Shown: positions 43,493-53,627 of the stretch, piece by piece
Layout: each line of letters begins with the position of its first letter
How positions within the stretch are numbered: the stretch's first letter is position 1
DNA from: Bdellovibrionales bacterium
GTDB lineage: Bacteria > Bdellovibrionota > Bdellovibrionia > Bdellovibrionales > JAMPXM01
Reading direction: 5' to 3'
Assembly: GCA_016713885.1 (NCBI GenBank)
Contig: JADJOF010000006.1
Location: forward strand, 124,001-188,000
DNA: 64,000 nucleotides
Program-made: the position numbers and the translations under genes
The notes under the pieces: generated by a model
Database searches by the model: none
The model's input: the letters and a program-made list of their open reading frames with translations, nothing else
Told to the model about the DNA's origin: nothing

Positions 43493-46183
43493 ATGTCGCG
43501 ATCATCAGCCGCTACCGTTGTCGCTTTGACCGTTTTGGGACTCGCCTTTACGGGTTGTAGTTCATCGGGTGGTGATGGTGGTGGAAGTGCCGTTCAAAAA
43601 CTTTCGCCTGAGCAACAAAAGGCGTTTGAGACTTGGGTTGCCAGTCCGGTGAAGTCTTGTCAGGCGATGGAGGTGGTTGGCGGTGCGAGCGTGCAGATTG
43701 AGATGCCATCGTTCCCCGGGATGCCGGCGGCCCCAAGTCGACCGTCTTCTCGTGACGCAGTTGAAAAGGGAATTGATCTTGATGTCTATAAGCAGAAGAC
43801 CGGTGGGTCTTTGTGGTTGAGTGGTAGTCGTCAAGACCTGGCGGTTATTGATGCTGGAGAGCCCGAGCCGTTTACGCAAGGGCAGGCGACGTCCCGTTTT
43901 TCACAATCGATTGAAGTGAATGGTTCAAAGCAGTCGGTTGAAGTTGTGACCGAAAGCAGTGGTTATGATTGCTCAGTTCAGATCAATGGTCAGAATGTTG
44001 CGAAAGTTCGAATCGCAAAGAAAATTCGACTCGCGGGTGCAGGGAAAACTGGAGCCGCGTTTCAGGCGTTAGAACTTTCTGAGTCGAACGTCATCGAGCG
44101 AGCGGGTTCCTACGCAAACCTGAATCTCGCGTCTGTGAATCAAGCGGTCCTATCGCAGTATAAAGATATGGCGGCCGCGGTTGAAGCCATTCGTGCACTT
44201 GGCTATAGCGAAGACCAAGCGCGTTCCTATTTTGAAATTTCACCAAGAGCAGCTGGTGGACTGGGGCTTCGAAGCCTCGACGGCCAAACCGAAGTTCTTG
44301 GCTTTGGTGGCGAAGTGGTTTTGACGGCCGGACAAGATGAGCTCATGCCCAAAGCGGGCGTGGACCGTGAAGTCTATATCCAGTGGCAGCTTGCGACAGG
44401 TCGTGGTGAGACGCGATTGATCTTGCGTCGGGTTCGGATGAGTCTTAGCGGCGGAAAACTTTCTGTCGCCGATCTTGGTCAAGATGCGGTTCAGACGGAG
44501 GTGATGGATGCCGCGCGGGGTTTGAGCTGCGCTGAGAATCGTTCTGACATCTTGGCCGGTCTTGCCGGGGCTCGTCTTCAAGCTGGGCGAATCACGCGAA
44601 CGATTTCTAAGGCATCAGTCGTTCAGCCGTGTGTTCTGAAAGATGAGAAGCTCAATGAGCGCCTTCAAAATACGACAAACGTTCTTCGCCTCTATGACGT
44701 GGCTTCGCGCCATGTTGCGGGACCGGGGCGCGGCGTTCGTGACTTTGATTTTGGCGATTGGACGGACGACATCACTTCGGCGACGACAGCGGCACTTGAT
44801 CCCGTAACGGCGGGTCTTTCGTATGCCGGTGGACATCTTGCACTCGTGGAAATGGGCGTACAGGCGGTTCGACAGGCAGCTGGATATTCGTCAGCCGATG
44901 CGAATTTGCGCTCGGCATTCACGTCAGCGATTCTCGCGACGGTGAGTCGCGGAGCAATAGAGGCCGACCGGGATGTGTTGACGCTTGCCGCGTCGGTCGC
45001 GGGTCGCTTGGGAGCGGATTTCAATGCGCCGATTCGCTATTCTTTGCTCCGTCTTGAATTGGGCGGCGGCGGCGATGCGCGCCAGCACTTTCAGTTCGCG
45101 CAGGCGGTTTCGGCTTCTTATATTCAGGTTGCAAAAGAGACTCTCGCCGAGGCGCTTTCTGTGGGTTACAGCGACTACGTGACAGAGGTGCATCGTCGTC
45201 TTTTTGAGCTCCGAACTCCGGAAAGTGAGCTCATCACAAGAGCAGATAAGATTCGAAAATTTAAGGCAGCTCTTCAGAAGTATGCAATCTCCGCCAAAGT
45301 TCGATCGGCCTTGGCTCCGCGTGTACTTGGTGACCGTGCAACTATTCAGGCCGGCGCTTTGGATGAGGCGATGAGAGTCGCCTCGATTTTAAATGAAGCG
45401 ACTGAGGACCTTGCGACCGAGTTTGTTCTTCTCTATGACCATGGTGATGCGCAGGTTATTGATCTTGCGAGAGCATGGGCTTTGGGGCTTTCTAAAGCGG
45501 ACCTTGCTGAGATTCGAAGCTATGTAGCTGAGGCGACGGCTGCTGGGCTGAGTGAACTTGCTTCGGAAAATGTGAGCGAGATGCTGATGAGTCGGCCGAA
45601 CTCGTCGCAAATTCGAGCCTATCGTGAATCGCTGAAAGTGTCGCAGTCCTTTCTTTCTGCAGAAGCAGCGCGAGCTCAGAGTTCGCAGCGAGATTCGTTT
45701 TATGAGTCGAAAGCAAAAGAGCTTTCAAATCGCATCCTTCGCGAGGGCTGGTCGGCGGCCGAGGTTTCGGCACTTGAACCATTTGCGACCATTGCGGCGA
45801 GCGATACCTTCTGTGCGGACTATAAAACGCTGAGTTTGCGACTCGACTGCGCTCGCCTGGATCGTTTTTCAAAGGGTAAGGGTAAAGTTTTTGATCCTGC
45901 GTTTGGCGGACGATATATTCCACTCGCTCAAATTTTGGCGCGGGCGGTGGCGGCAATGGTGCCTGCGACGAATCATACGACGGCTCGGCGCGAAATCAAA
46001 GATGGGTTCTATCCTACGTTTGATGACATTCTCTGGGGCCGCTGTGCTGACGATCAGTTTCAGGCCAATCGTCAGAAGCTCGAGACAGTGCTAGCAAAGT
46101 ATCAAAAGGCTGGCTCGGACTTCTTTAAAAAGACAGAGGCTGAGCGCGAACTTTCGGCGGCTTTCGATTTGACGTGCCGGTAG
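43493..46183 (+). CDS. Large lipoprotein of unknown function (896 residues)
   Basis: Lipoprotein signal with lipobox FTGC (Cys about 22), followed by SSSGGDGGGS. The rest is mostly alpha-helical and rich in Ala, Arg, Glu and Leu, with few Cys (SCQAME, DCSVQ, SCAENRS, CADYKT). Long helical stretches from about residue 450 on (EATEDLATEFVLLYDHGD, LASENVSEMLMSRP, KAKELSNRILREGW) could be a repeat solenoid. GAGG precedes the ATG by six bases. No known domain is recognised. It is preceded by a 180-bp gap and sits in front of uvrC, without obvious relation. Confidence 0.8.
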   Translation: MSRSSAATVVALTVLGLAFTGCSSSGGDGGGSAVQKLSPEQQKAFETWVASPVKSCQAMEVVGGASVQIEMPSFPGMPAAPSRPSSRDAVEKGIDLDVYKQKTGGSLWLSGSRQDLAVIDAGEPEPFTQGQATSRFSQSIEVNGSKQSVEVVTESSGYDCSVQINGQNVAKVRIAKKIRLAGAGKTGAAFQALELSESNVIERAGSYANLNLASVNQAVLSQYKDMAAAVEAIRALGYSEDQARSYFEISPRAAGGLGLRSLDGQTEVLGFGGEVVLTAGQDELMPKAGVDREVYIQWQLATGRGETRLILRRVRMSLSGGKLSVADLGQDAVQTEVMDAARGLSCAENRSDILAGLAGARLQAGRITRTISKASVVQPCVLKDEKLNERLQNTTNVLRLYDVASRHVAGPGRGVRDFDFGDWTDDITSATTAALDPVTAGLSYAGGHLALVEMGVQAVRQAAGYSSADANLRSAFTSAILATVSRGAIEADRDVLTLAASVAGRLGADFNAPIRYSLLRLELGGGGDARQHFQFAQAVSASYIQVAKETLAEALSVGYSDYVTEVHRRLFELRTPESELITRADKIRKFKAALQKYAISAKVRSALAPRVLGDRATIQAGALDEAMRVASILNEATEDLATEFVLLYDHGDAQVIDLARAWALGLSKADLAEIRSYVAEATAAGLSELASENVSEMLMSRPNSSQIRAYRESLKVSQSFLSAEAARAQSSQRDSFYESKAKELSNRILREGWSAAEVSALEPFATIAASDTFCADYKTLSLRLDCARLDRFSKGKGKVFDPAFGGRYIPLAQILARAVAAMVPATNHTTARREIKDGFYPTFDDILWGRCADDQFQANRQKLETVLAKYQKAGSDFFKKTEAERELSAAFDLTCR

Positions 46184-46208
46184 GCGGGTTTTGTCTTAGC
46201 CTTGAGGT

Positions 46209-48138
46209 GTGCGAAACACACCTGATGAAAAAAGTGAACATCAGATCATTGAAGATCTAAAAGAGAAGGTGCGCGACTTCCCGCATCTTCCTGGTGTTTA
46301 CATCATGAAGAATGCGACCGAGAAGATTCTCTATATTGGCAAAGCCAAGAGCCTGCGCTCGCGAGTTCGTAGCTATTTGACGGATTCAAAAGATCATTCT
46401 CCAAAGACGCGCTTTCTGGTCAGGCAGATCCGGTCCATCGATACGATTTTAACGAAGACCGAAGTTGAGGCTTTTCTTCTTGAAGCGTCGCTGATTAAGA
46501 AGCATCGACCTCGCTATAATATTCGTCTCAAGGACGATAAAACGTATCCGTACATTCGAGTCTCGATGGCGGACCGCTTCCCGCGGCTGTACTTGGCAAG
46601 GAAAGTAAAAAAGGACGGTGCTCTTTACTTTGGCCCTTACTTGAGTGGTGCTGCGGTTTGGGGCACGATCCGATTTTTGAATCGCACATTTCAAATTCGC
46701 GACTGTAAAGATGCGTTTATGAATTCGCGCAAGCGCCCCTGTATGACGCATCAGATTGGCCGCTGTACGGCGCCTTGCGTGGATATGATTTCCGCGGAGG
46801 ATTACGGCGAAAATGTGAAGCAAGTCGTTTCGTTCTTGCGTGGACGCGATAAGCAAGTGGTCCGCGATCTGACAAAGAAAATGAAGGCTGCAGCCGGTGA
46901 GGAACGTTTTGAGGCGGCAGCGAAGTTTCGAGATTCGATCGACGCGATTCAAAAGATCCTTGAGCGCCAGGCGGTCGTCAATGACACAAGTGAGCTTGAT
47001 CAGGATGCGATTGGGTTTCATGGGGATGAGCGTGGGACTCTGGTTGAGCCAGTGCACATTCGTTCGGGCCGCGTGATTGGTACAAGGGGACACTTTCTTC
47101 CGGCACTTGACCCGGCTTCTCAAGATGAAGATCCGCGCGAGTGGCTCACCTCGTTCACAAACCAGTTCTACGATGAGGCGTTGATTCCAGATGAGGTGCT
47201 TTTGCCGCTCGATCTGGGGCGCGAGATTATGGACCTGCTAGCGGCTGTGTTGCATGAGCGAGCGGTCATAAGGTTAAGGTGCGATTCGCGACGGATCCGG
47301 CAGGCCATCGTCTGCTTGATATGGCCAACACCAATGCCAAAGAGCATTTTCTTGACTACGTCACAAAGTCTGAGTCCAAGCAAAAAGCGCTCGATGAGAT
47401 TAAGGATCGGTTGAAGCTTCAGGCGTCTCCAGACCGGATTGAGTGCTATGATATTTCGACATTTCAGGGCGCTGAGACTGTCGCAAGCCAAGTCGTTTTT
47501 GAAGAAGGGGTGCCGAACAAGGATCAGTATCGTCGGTACAAAATCAAGACGGTTCAGGAACCAATGATTTTGAATCCATGCGCGAGGTCCTACGCAGGCG
47601 TTTTCAGCACACCGAGCTTCAGGATCCGCAGCTCATCGTGATTGATGGTGGGAAGGGGCAGCTTGGAATTGCGATGGAAGTTTTAAAAGAGATCGGCCGA
47701 ACGGATCTGCCGGTTGTTGGCCTTGCAAAAGCACGGACTGAAAGTGATTTCGGTTCAAGTGAAGTGAAGGCGACAGAGGAGCGGTTTTATCTTCCGGGAC
47801 GGCAGAATCCGGTGGTGTTCAAACCGGGAAGCGAGGCATTTCGGATTCTTGTCGGCATTCGCGATGAGGCACACCGTTTTGCTATCACCTATCATCGCAA
47901 ACTTCGCGAAGCGACATCACTTGAAAGCGAGCTCGATCAGATTCCTGGGCTTGGGCCAAAAAAGAAGAAGGCACTCCTTTTAAAGTTTAGCTCGGTTGAG
48001 GCTATTCGCGCAGCTGACGCCGATGAAATCGCGAAGGTCCCGGGCTTTACGCGGGAGAGTGCCGTGGGGCTTCTGGAGGCTTTAGCTGATGCCCATAGTG
48101 GGGCTCTCCGGCTTTTAGCGGGGTCAAAGACGTCGTGA
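46209..48138 (+). CDS. uvrC: Excinuclease ABC subunit C (two frameshifts, 3' end changed)
   Basis: Makes both incisions in nucleotide excision repair. N-terminal GIY-YIG domain: GVYIMKNATEKILYIGKAKSLRSRV; Cys-rich region with CTAPC; UVR helix AAAKFRDSIDAIQK; C-terminal RNase H-like domain and the HhH end (PGLGPKKKKALLLKF). Two frame changes, at GCGGT (about 47267) and at CCAAT (about 47560), each look like one missing base. Translation then reads VFEEG ... FESMREVLRRRF. The last 12 codons come from the ISL3-type element inserted at 48101; the old end is at 49551-49599. GTG start has a poorly spaced site. Confidence 0.9.
48093..48100. repeat. Target-site duplication, left copy (ISL3-type)
   Basis: CCATAGTG, repeated exactly at 49551-49558. 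Both copies derive from the uvrC codons HS of the C-terminus. Confidence 0.9.
48101..48124. repeat. ISL3-type terminal inverted repeat, left
   Basis: 24 bp, GGGCTCTCCGGCTTTTAGCG plus GGGT. Reverse-complement match at 49528-49551 with one difference near the outer end. Confidence 0.85.
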
Positions 48139-48215
48139 AATGAAAATAGTCCATCACTTGGTCCTGTGATTTGATTTGGTCACGACACTAAATCTCTTTG
48201 CAGGAGCACCCAAGG

Positions 48216-49537
48216 ATGGACTTCAGGCAGACTATCATCACGTTTTTAGGTCTTCAAGACGTCAAAATTATCGACCTTAAGGTCTTCAAAAACTGCACAA
48301 AATCGAAGTCAAAGTTCAGCAAAATCGGAGAGCTGCTTTTGCCGATTGTGCGGCGAGCAATTTTCAACTGTTAAAGAATGGGATCTCAAAATCCTTCGTG
48401 CGCCGCCGCTTGGTGTTTTTCAGCATGTGACGGTTAAGTTCATGCAGCTTCGGGGGTACTGCGACAATTGTGACCGCACAGCTGTCGCCGATGTCGACTG
48501 GATCCATCCAAAGTTCAGCTCAATGACCTGCGGCCTTGCCGAAGTCGCAGGTCGACTCATGGAAGAGATCACATGTGAAGCTGTCGGGCGTATTCTCGAC
48601 ATGGGATCAAAGGCAATGTGGGATCTCGACCAATATCGCATGGCAGTGATGATGCAGCATCTGCGCATGCCAGACGGCCTCGATGTTTCGTACCTTGCGG
48701 CCGACGAAGTTCACTTTCGAACGATCGCCGTTAAAAACCGAGTCGGACTTTTTGCGAAACGTTGGCGTCCAGAATTTGTCACAAATCTTGTCGCGCCAAA
48801 GGAAGGAAAGTCCTATTTAACGCCATAGGACGGGATTCTGCGGCATTGACTGGTGCCTTGAGGGTGCTGTCGACGGCGCAAAAATGTCGGTTGAACACTT
48901 CGCTGTCGACATGCATGAACCCTTTATTGCGGCGATTGAACGCGAGTGCCCGAACGCCAAAGTTTGCGTTGATCGATTCCATCTTGCACAGAAAGTGAAC
49001 GAAGCCTTCGATAAAGTTCGTCGATTTGAATTCAAAAAGCCAAAGAAACGAACGACAAAGTCAGTCGCGATATGCTCGAGCCACACCGAAGATTTATCCT
49101 CGTTGCCAGAGAAGGACCTATCGAAGTCCGAGCAGAAACTTGTCGACAAACTTCGGAGAATCAATGAGCCGATCCACACCGCGATGCTACTCGTCGAATA
49201 CTTTCACAAAGCACTCGACAAGAAGACGATCAAAGGCTTCCGAGAGACGCTGACAACCTGGTACCGAGTTGTCAGAGAATCGAAACTTGAGCCATTTCTA
49301 AAATTCGCAAAAACGATTCGAAAATATCGTCGGAACATTGAGGCCTACATCACTTCAAGACTGACAACCGCTGTCGCCGAAGGTCTCAACAACAAGATCA
49401 AAGTTTTAAGGCGAATGGGCTACGGCTACACGAATCCCACTTCGTATTGCCGAAAGATCCTTCAGCGATGCGGCTATCTGAACCATCTGTCGATAAACAC
49501 TGACGAATTCTTCTACAAAGTTCCCGCACCCCGCTAA
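48216..49537 (+). pseudogene. ISL3 family transposase, several frameshifts
   Basis: Reading begins with the ATG at 48216 (FLGLQDVKIIDLKVF). Successive pieces continue in other frames: LHKIEVKVQQNRRAAF, then CGEQFSTVKEWDLKILRAPP with two zinc Cys pairs (RLCGEQ, YCDNCD), LAADEVHFR (first Asp), KVLFNAIGRDSAALTGALR, FAVDMHEPFIAA with the second Asp, VCVDRFHLAQKV, and the Glu of VAEGLNNKIKVLRRMGYGY. Each step fits one missing base, at or near an A- or T-run (about 48286-48290, 48333, 48805, 48880). If the bases are really missing the enzyme is dead; given the other breaks, base-calling error is as likely. Confidence 0.85.
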
Positions 49538-49551
49538 AAGCCGGAGAGGGC
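49528..49551. repeat. ISL3-type terminal inverted repeat, right
   Basis: 24 bp starting ACCCCGCTAAAAGCCGGAGA, reverse complement of the left repeat with one mismatch. The last base overlaps the target duplication, so the junction is uncertain by one. Confidence 0.85.
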
Positions 49552-49599
49552 CATAGTGGTGACGTTTTAGAGCCTGATGGCAACGACCCAGACGCTTAA
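49551..49599 (+). pseudogene. Displaced 3' end of uvrC
   Basis: Joining the left copy of the target duplication to this stretch restores the uvrC frame as HSGDVLEPDGNDPDA followed by TAA (49597-49599). It is the original C-terminus, separated by the ISL3-type element. With the element in place the uvrC product ends with other residues (GALRLLAGSKTS). Confidence 0.85.
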
Positions 49600-49671
49600 A
49601 CTCGGCTGAGATCGAATGTATTGAGCCCTGGCGGCTAAGCCCCAGGCGTTCTCTTTGCTTTTAAAGGTCGT

Positions 49672-50589
49672 ATGGACAATCAGAGCATGTTTCGACTTTT
49701 TATGGCGTTTATGGTTTTGGGCTTATCAAACGGTGCGCTGGCTTCGGCTGGCGGATCTGTTGAGGAGCGAGTGCTGGCTGAAACGAGCGTCGCCCCTGTG
49801 AGCGGTGAGCGAGTTGCAACGGTGACTTTGATCTCGCTTGCGGGTGTTGGATCGTATTTGAACTATAATGAGGCTGCAAAAATCGCAAAAGCCCGCGGTG
49901 AGACTCGCATTCAGAGCCTCTATAAGGCATCACCTGAACATCTTCATCCTTATATGAAGACGACGCAGGAGATGCTCAAAGAGGCTCTGCCCGGAGACGT
50001 CGTTCACTTTGAATATCACGTTCGCGGAGTTGAAGCGCTGACATTGGCTGAGGAAGAGAGTCGACAGACTTGGTTGATGTGGGAAAAGGAAACGAAACGT
50101 CTCAATTCCGAAGTTCGGGTGGCGAAAACTCGCGAGGAATTGGAGTCACTTTATCGACGTCTTGGCTATGCAGAAACTCGTCGTCATCGTGCGCACGGAC
50201 TTTACTCGGCCACTCATCTGAACCGCACGGCGGCGGAGGAAGGCCTCAAACACGGAAAAGCGATCCCGGGAAGCTATACCGTCTACCGAGAGTTTATCGT
50301 CGGTAAGCACAGCGAGACCGAGATTTCGCTGTTCTTAAAGTGGACTCTTGGATACGGCACAGCACAGGATATACAAGCAAAAGTTCCGCATGTCATCGTT
50401 AAGCGAACTGATTTTGCAAACGCGAAGGTGGCAAGCAAAGCAGCTCGATCGGCAAAGCTTGGAGTGCTGGGTGCAGTTGTTGCCGCTGGTTTTGTGATTG
50501 AAGAAGTGGCTCAAGGTAAACTGAGCGAAGCATTGGCCGAGAGCCGCATGGAGCGCGAAGCCGCGCGCAGGGCTGGCGTCAGCCGATAG
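49672..50589 (+). CDS. Exported protein of unknown function (305 residues)
   Basis: The ATG follows AAAGGTCGT. A signal peptide (about 7-26, LFMAFMVLGLSNGALASAGG) is followed by a helical domain with many charged residues (WLMWEKETKRLNSEVR) and Tyr-rich segments (YAETRRHRAHGLYSATHLN). A second hydrophobic helix (about 262-280, LGVLGAVVAAGFVIEEVAQ) near the C-terminus may anchor it in the membrane. No family recognised. Position between the IS-broken uvrC and a zinc-ribbon gene gives no hint. Confidence 0.75.
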   Translation: MDNQSMFRLFMAFMVLGLSNGALASAGGSVEERVLAETSVAPVSGERVATVTLISLAGVGSYLNYNEAAKIAKARGETRIQSLYKASPEHLHPYMKTTQEMLKEALPGDVVHFEYHVRGVEALTLAEEESRQTWLMWEKETKRLNSEVRVAKTREELESLYRRLGYAETRRHRAHGLYSATHLNRTAAEEGLKHGKAIPGSYTVYREFIVGKHSETEISLFLKWTLGYGTAQDIQAKVPHVIVKRTDFANAKVASKAARSAKLGVLGAVVAAGFVIEEVAQGKLSEALAESRMEREAARRAGVSR

Positions 50590-50639
50590 TCAGTCGACGG
50601 CCAGCCGAATCCAACTGGTCGTGCGGGACTCGTTTTTAT

Positions 50640-50876
50640 CTAGTGAATGCGATAGGAGCGGCTACGCAAGCGAATTTGGCAGCTCTTGCAACTGGCGTCC
50701 TCTTTTATGATCAAAAGGTCGCGCTCAGGCCGGTACTCAAAGGCCAGTGTTTCTCCACAAAGGCAGCAGGAGTTTTCGTCGCGAAGAAATTCTTCGCGGG
50801 ATGTGAGCTGGTCGTTTTCTGCGATCGTGGTTTCGACCAATGAGGCGATATCGTGTTGCATAGTCTTCGGTGTCAT
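50640..50876 (-). CDS. Small four-cysteine protein (78 residues)
   Basis: The ATG at 50876 has AAGGAG seven bases upstream; a start at 50897 lacks one. The product has a helical N-terminal half (DIASLVETTIAEN), then two Cys pairs (CCLCGE near residue 38 and CKSCQ near 63) that probably bind zinc, and a basic end (RLRSRSYRIH). The layout resembles small DksA/TraR-like zinc-ribbon proteins, but the family is not certain. It may bind RNA polymerase or DNA. Confidence 0.75.
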   Translation of the reverse strand: MTPKTMQHDIASLVETTIAENDQLTSREEFLRDENSCCLCGETLAFEYRPERDLLIIKEDASCKSCQIRLRSRSYRIH

Positions 50877-51024
50877 TTCGAGGCTCCTTACATGCACCTC
50901 TTCGGGAGCCGGTCGAAATAAATGAATGGGAAAAATTTGCCTCGGGCTTTTGGTGGTCAGGTCCGCTGATGGCGGGGCTTGTCAGTGCTGGCCAAGGCTT
51001 GAATGGTTCACTAGGAATGTGCGC

Positions 51025-51447
51025 ATGATCCGCTATTTCGAACGAGTTCTAGGCCTCAAATCGATACCGAATATTTCGATCGCGATGGCTTCAGTTGCTG
51101 AACAGGCGATGCCCGTGGCGGATGGCGTGAGGGCTCCGATGATTGGTCTCGTAGACCTCGAGGATTCGGCTCGTCCTCCTTCAATCGAAGAGATGGCGCT
51201 TCGTTTGCGCGACGCTGTTTCCGGCGAGTGGCACAAGCTCAAGGGTGGCAATGTTGCGGTGGACTGGGTCCGTATGGAAGAGGCGAACGGTGTGCGTCTT
51301 TTGATTGTCTTTGGCGCGGGCGTCGGTTTTCACCATGAGGGCTGTCCTGTCGTCCTGGCGCCCTCGCTCAAGGAAATGGCGACGAGCCCGGCCTTGAAGC
51401 GCTCGGGCTGGCTTTCGATCCAGTCTGCGCTGCGCAGTTTCTCCTGA
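51025..51447 (+). CDS. Protein of unknown function (140 residues)
   Basis: The ATG at 51025 follows AGGA at moderate spacing; longer frames to 50926 include a Trp/Cys-rich stretch that looks non-coding. The product has helix-rich and hydrophobic parts (VRLLIVFGAGVGFHHEGCPV) and one Cys near residue 110. No signal peptide or membrane helix is clear, so it is probably cytosolic. Function not recognised. Confidence 0.6.
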   Translation: MIRYFERVLGLKSIPNISIAMASVAEQAMPVADGVRAPMIGLVDLEDSARPPSIEEMALRLRDAVSGEWHKLKGGNVAVDWVRMEEANGVRLLIVFGAGVGFHHEGCPVVLAPSLKEMATSPALKRSGWLSIQSALRSFS

Positions 51448-51535
51448 TCTCATTCTGATGTAACTCAGGCGGTCGTCCCGTAGACGTGGCGTGTCGACGC
51501 TTGGTTAGACCATCGTCGAGCACGAAGCTCTTCGC

Positions 51536-52855
51536 ATGGGACTATTCGAGGTCAGGCTTTCGACATGGCGAGGACTTCTTGCGATCACGCTACTGGTAGC
51601 GGCGATGGGCGTCGTGTCTGCCGTTCAGGCGTGGTCGGCGACCAATGTGCCGGCTTGTACGGTCGAGATTCCAATTGAAGGCGCAATCTCGACGGCTTCG
51701 GATGATTTCTTGGCGAGAGGGTTGGCTCTGGCGGAGCGAGAAAATTGCGCTTCGATTCTTCTCACACTCAATACGCCTGGTGGCAGCCTGCAGACGACCC
51801 GAAGCATGGTGGAGAGAATCATGGCGTCTTCGATTCCGATTTTCTGCGTGGTCGCACCTGAAGGTGGACATGCGGGAAGTGCTGGAGCGTTGATTCTGCT
51901 GGCGTGTCATGTGTCGGGAGCTCTGCCTGCAACGAACATCGGCGCTGCAACTCCAATTTCAGGCGCTGGAAATGCTCTCACCGACGATCTGCGTGCAAAG
52001 CTGATTGAAGACACGAAGTCATGGGCCGTGAGTCTTGCAAAGAAGCGAAACCGCTCTGTCGAGTTTGCAGAGAAGATGATCACCGAAGCCAAGGCGTACG
52101 ATGTCGATTCGGCGCTGAAGATCGGAGCCATCGAGATCCGCGCGACCAGTGTCAGCGATTTTTATGAACAGAGCTCGGCAAAGCAGCAGGTCGTGACAGG
52201 TCGACGTATTTTGATGGAGCGAGATCTTCGCGAACTTCTGCTCTCGATTATCGCCGACCCTGAATTTTCTTATTTGTTGTTCATGGCCGCACTTGCGCTT
52301 CTCTATTTCGAGGTCACACATCCCGGTGCAATTGCACCTGGTGTGACCGGTGCGCTGCTTTTGCTCGTGTCGCTCATTGCATTTCATAAGCTTGACGTGG
52401 TTTGGGGCGGCGTGGGGCTGATGCTTCTGGGTATGGCGTTCCTTGTTGCAGAGGCCTTTGTTCCATCGTTCGGGGCGCTTGGCATTGGTGGAATCTTGGC
52501 GCTCGGTGCGGGATCGGTTTTACTTTACGATCCGGCTAGTGGCGGGCTTTCTCTTTCTCTTTGGTTATCGCTCGGCGTGCCGATCACGCTGGGCCTTGCG
52601 CTTTTTGCTGTAGGCATTGTTCTTTTTCGTTCGCGGCGATCCGCGGGTGGCGAGAGTTTGGCCGAAGCTGGAATCGTGGGGATCGAGGTCGCCATTGATC
52701 ATCAAGAGGGTGAGCAGTTTTTCGTGACTGTGCGTGGGGAAATCTGGCGGGTGCAAAGTGAGCGGTCGGTTGCCATCGGTGATCGTGTTCGGATTCTTGG
52801 AGTAAAGGGGCTCAGGCTTGTGGTTCTTCCGCTAGCGGCGGTCCCTTCGAAATGA
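51536..52855 (+). CDS. NfeD-type membrane serine protease
   Basis: A 439-residue ClpP-class membrane protease. N-terminal signal/anchor (about 12-33), then the ClpP-like protease domain: LNTPGGSLQTTRSM, PEGGHAGSAGALILLACH with the catalytic Ser in AGSAGA, and GAATPISGAG; the Lys of the Ser-Lys dyad lies downstream in the DLRAKLIEDTKSWA helix. About four membrane helices (about 235-370) and a C-terminal OB-fold NfeD domain (GEIWRVQSERSV) follow. The family typically cleaves stomatin-type partners; a slipin gene lies 22 bp downstream, the usual pairing. Confidence 0.92.
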   Translation: MGLFEVRLSTWRGLLAITLLVAAMGVVSAVQAWSATNVPACTVEIPIEGAISTASDDFLARGLALAERENCASILLTLNTPGGSLQTTRSMVERIMASSIPIFCVVAPEGGHAGSAGALILLACHVSGALPATNIGAATPISGAGNALTDDLRAKLIEDTKSWAVSLAKKRNRSVEFAEKMITEAKAYDVDSALKIGAIEIRATSVSDFYEQSSAKQQVVTGRRILMERDLRELLLSIIADPEFSYLLFMAALALLYFEVTHPGAIAPGVTGALLLLVSLIAFHKLDVVWGGVGLMLLGMAFLVAEAFVPSFGALGIGGILALGAGSVLLYDPASGGLSLSLWLSLGVPITLGLALFAVGIVLFRSRRSAGGESLAEAGIVGIEVAIDHQEGEQFFVTVRGEIWRVQSERSVAIGDRVRILGVKGLRLVVLPLAAVPSK

Positions 52856-52877
52856 GATGATATAGAGGAGGTCCTTC

Positions 52878-53627
52878 ATGGGATCGTTTATAGGGTTTCT
52901 TGCGGTTTTTGCGGTTTTTATTCTGTTCTCGTCTTTTAAGATTCTTAATGAGTGGGAAAAGGGAGTTGTGCTGCGCCTTGGTCGTAGCATTGGTATTCGT
53001 GGGCCTGGTTTGGTTTTTGTGATTCCGTTTATTGAGAAAGTCTACAAGGTGGATCTGCTTACGGTGACGATGGATGTGCCGTCACAAGATGTGATCACAC
53101 AGGACAACATTTCGCTGAAAGTGAATGCCGTCGTTTACTTCCGCGTGACCAACGCCGAAGAAGCCATTTCAAAAGTGGCGGACTTTTATTTTGGCACAAG
53201 CCAGCTTGCGCAGACGACACTTCGCTCCGTGCTCGGGCAGTTTCAGATGGATGAGATTCTTGAGCAGAGAGACAAGATTAACCATCGTTTGCAAGAGCTG
53301 ATCGATAAGCAAACTGAACCATGGGGCGTAAAGGTCAGTCTTGTTGAGGTAAAGAATATCGATTTACCCAAAGAGATGCAGGCGGCGATGGCTCGGCAGG
53401 CCGAGGCGGAGCGTGAGCGTCGCGCGAAGTTGATTTCAGCGGAGGGCGAACTGCAGCGAGCAGAGATGTTAAGCAGTGCATCTAAAAAGCTGGCTGAATC
53501 GCCATCGGCTCTGCAGCTCGCCTATTTGCAAACTCTCAGTGAGATTGCCAATAACGATGGCACGCGAACGATTGTCTTTCCGATCCCGATTGATTTCTTA
53601 AAGGGTCTGATGGGCAAAGACGCGTGA
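52878..53627 (+). CDS. Slipin / stomatin-family SPFH protein
   Basis: A 249-residue membrane-associated protein forming oligomeric scaffolds. One N-terminal TM hairpin (about 3-20, FIGFLAVFAVFILFSSF) is followed by the SPFH domain: GVVLRLGRSIGIRGPGLVFV, VPSQDVITQDNISLKVNAVV and KVSLVEVKNIDLPKEMQAAM, then a coiled coil (MARQAEAERERRAKLISAEG). Partner of the NfeD-type protease upstream. GGAGG precedes the ATG. The stop overlaps the GTG of the SpoIID gene, so the three are one operon. Confidence 0.94.
   Translation: MGSFIGFLAVFAVFILFSSFKILNEWEKGVVLRLGRSIGIRGPGLVFVIPFIEKVYKVDLLTVTMDVPSQDVITQDNISLKVNAVVYFRVTNAEEAISKVADFYFGTSQLAQTTLRSVLGQFQMDEILEQRDKINHRLQELIDKQTEPWGVKVSLVEVKNIDLPKEMQAAMARQAEAERERRAKLISAEGELQRAEMLSSASKKLAESPSALQLAYLQTLSEIANNDGTRTIVFPIPIDFLKGLMGKDA

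Larger units (their letters stand above)
48101..49550 (+). mobile_element. ISL3-family insertion sequence in the end of uvrC
   Basis: About 1450 bp. The left end starts GGGCTCTCCGGCTTTTAGCG and the right end, in reverse complement, CCCTCTCCGGCTTTTAGCG; 21 inner bases are identical and the outer two or three differ, so the exact boundary may be off by one. CCATAGTG (8 bp) flanks both sides, which fits ISL3 elements. The single transposase gene is broken by several single-base shifts. The insertion is in frame enough to leave uvrC with a slightly different C-terminus. Confidence 0.9.
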
